Assembly (NCBI GenBank): GCA_003448025.1 | Contig: DLXL01000102.1 | Span: forward strand, 43,560 to 50,462 | Source of the DNA: Saprospirales bacterium | GTDB lineage: Bacteria > Bacteroidota > Bacteroidia > Chitinophagales > Saprospiraceae | DNA: 6,903 bases | Direction of reading: 5' to 3' | Shown: piece after piece, positions 6,700 through 6,903 of the stretch | How positions within the stretch are numbered: position 1 is the first letter of the stretch | Layout: every line of letters starts with the position of its first letter | The notes under the pieces: model-generated | What the model was told of the DNA's origin: nothing | Databases searched by the model: none | Seen by the model: only the letters and a program-made list of their open reading frames with translations | Translations under genes and position numbers: made by a program

Positions 6700-6903
6700 A
6701 TGAAGACTTCTTTTCAAAACGGATGTATTCTTTCCATCATTACCATGCTTGGTGCTTGTACTACCATGGATAAGAAATTGCACGTGGAGGTATATGAAAC
6801 TTCTGCCGGCGGCAACAAGCTCCAGCAGATCATGGAATTGCCTATTGCCTATTGCCTTCTGTCTCTCCTCTCCCTGTCCCCCATCTTCTCAATGGTCACG
6901 GAT
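6700..6903 (+). CDS. Lipoprotein, 3'-truncated, possibly the start of a GH30 glucanase; sequence abnormal after codon 46
   Basis: The ATG lies 21 bases after the GH17 stop, on the same strand. The 68 visible residues begin with a lipoprotein signal: hydrophobic stretch about 9-18 and lipobox LGAC, lipidated Cys20. The next part, HVEVYETSAGGNKLQQI (28-44), resembles the region just before the catalytic barrel of Bacteroidota GH30 enzymes (beta-1,6-glucanases or glucosidases that remove laminarin side branches). A GH30 here would fit known laminarin loci. No GH30 catalytic residue is in view, so the family call is an inference from a short match and from context. From codon 47 the DNA becomes a heptamer repeat and pyrimidine-rich tract, and the protein turns into a hydrophobic run (LPIAYCLLSLLSLSPIF), not the expected strand leading into a GFGG motif. 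The gene may be interrupted, or this may be the disturbed end of a contig. Confidence 0.5.
   Translation, partial: MKTSFQNGCILSIITMLGACTTMDKKLHVEVYETSAGGNKLQQIMELPIAYCLLSLLSLSPIFSMVTD
6838..6858 (+). repeat. Heptanucleotide tandem repeat, TTGCCTA x2 plus TTGCCTT
   Basis: Two perfect copies of TTGCCTA (6838-6844, 6845-6851) are followed by a third with one change (TTGCCTT, 6852-6858). The unit is not a multiple of three, so a change in copy number would shift the frame of the gene it sits in. It begins at codon 47 of the last lipoprotein and leads into the pyrimidine tract. Confidence 0.8.
6857..6890 (+). repeat. Pyrimidine-rich tract (31 of 34 bases C or T)
   Basis: Only three purines (G6861, G6876, A6883) occur in 34 bases. 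In steps of seven from the heptamer array the units read CTGTCTC, TCCTCTC, CCTGTCC and CCCATCT, which could be decayed heptamer copies. No other part of the window has this strand bias, and ordinary coding DNA in the neighbouring genes does not look like this. Confidence 0.7.

Noticed and set aside
6346..6783. Antisense reading frame of 145 codons spanning the GH17 end and the last gene start
   Set aside because: It is complementary to the conserved GH17 C-terminus and to a lipoprotein signal, with no recognisable motif of its own.
6838..6890. CRISPR array or rho-independent terminator at the right end
   Set aside because: The repeat unit is only seven bases with no spacers, and the tract has no inverted repeat able to form a stem followed by a T run.

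Overview
The window is a stretch of a beta-1,3-glucan (laminarin-type) polysaccharide utilization locus from a member of the Bacteroidota. The phylum call rests on several points: Bacteroidota-style lipoprotein signals (a short hydrophobic segment ending in FQSC or LGAC), an acidic run right after the lipidated Cys of the GH16, a multidomain Big_2/jelly-roll protein of the kind that sits at the SusE (surface glycan-binding) position, poor Shine-Dalgarno sites, and the GH16 + GH17 pairing typical of laminarin loci in this phylum. The genus cannot be read from the sequence. GC content is intermediate, near half over most of the window and about 42% over the first 240 bases.

Layout, all on the + strand with almost no spacing: (1) bases 1-1110, the C-terminal part of a surface glycan-binding-type protein with a Big_2-like domain and two copies of a roughly 140-residue jelly-roll-like domain; (2) 1130-1969, a single-domain GH16 endo-beta-1,3-glucanase lipoprotein; (3) 1977-5393, an 1138-residue cytoplasmic phosphorylase of the GH94/GH149 type, best read as a GH149 beta-1,3-oligoglucan phosphorylase; (4) 5395-6678, a GH17 beta-1,3-glucanase with a type I signal peptide; (5) 6700 to the end, the start of another lipoprotein whose first residues after the lipobox resemble GH30 enzymes. 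The gaps are 19, 7, 1 and 21 bases, so this reads as one operon with no internal promoter or terminator.

Inferred division of labour: the jelly-roll protein holds the glucan at the surface, the GH16 lipoprotein cuts it, the GH17 trims the oligosaccharides in the periplasm, and the GH149-like enzyme phosphorolyses imported beta-1,3-oligoglucosides to glucose 1-phosphate in the cytoplasm. The transporter pair (SusC/SusD) is not in the window and would be expected upstream.

The last 66 bases are unusual. A heptamer tandem repeat (TTGCCTA) runs into a strongly pyrimidine-rich tract inside the fifth gene, exactly where the protein stops looking like a normal enzyme. It is either a disrupting insertion, a repeat at a contig end, or an assembly join.
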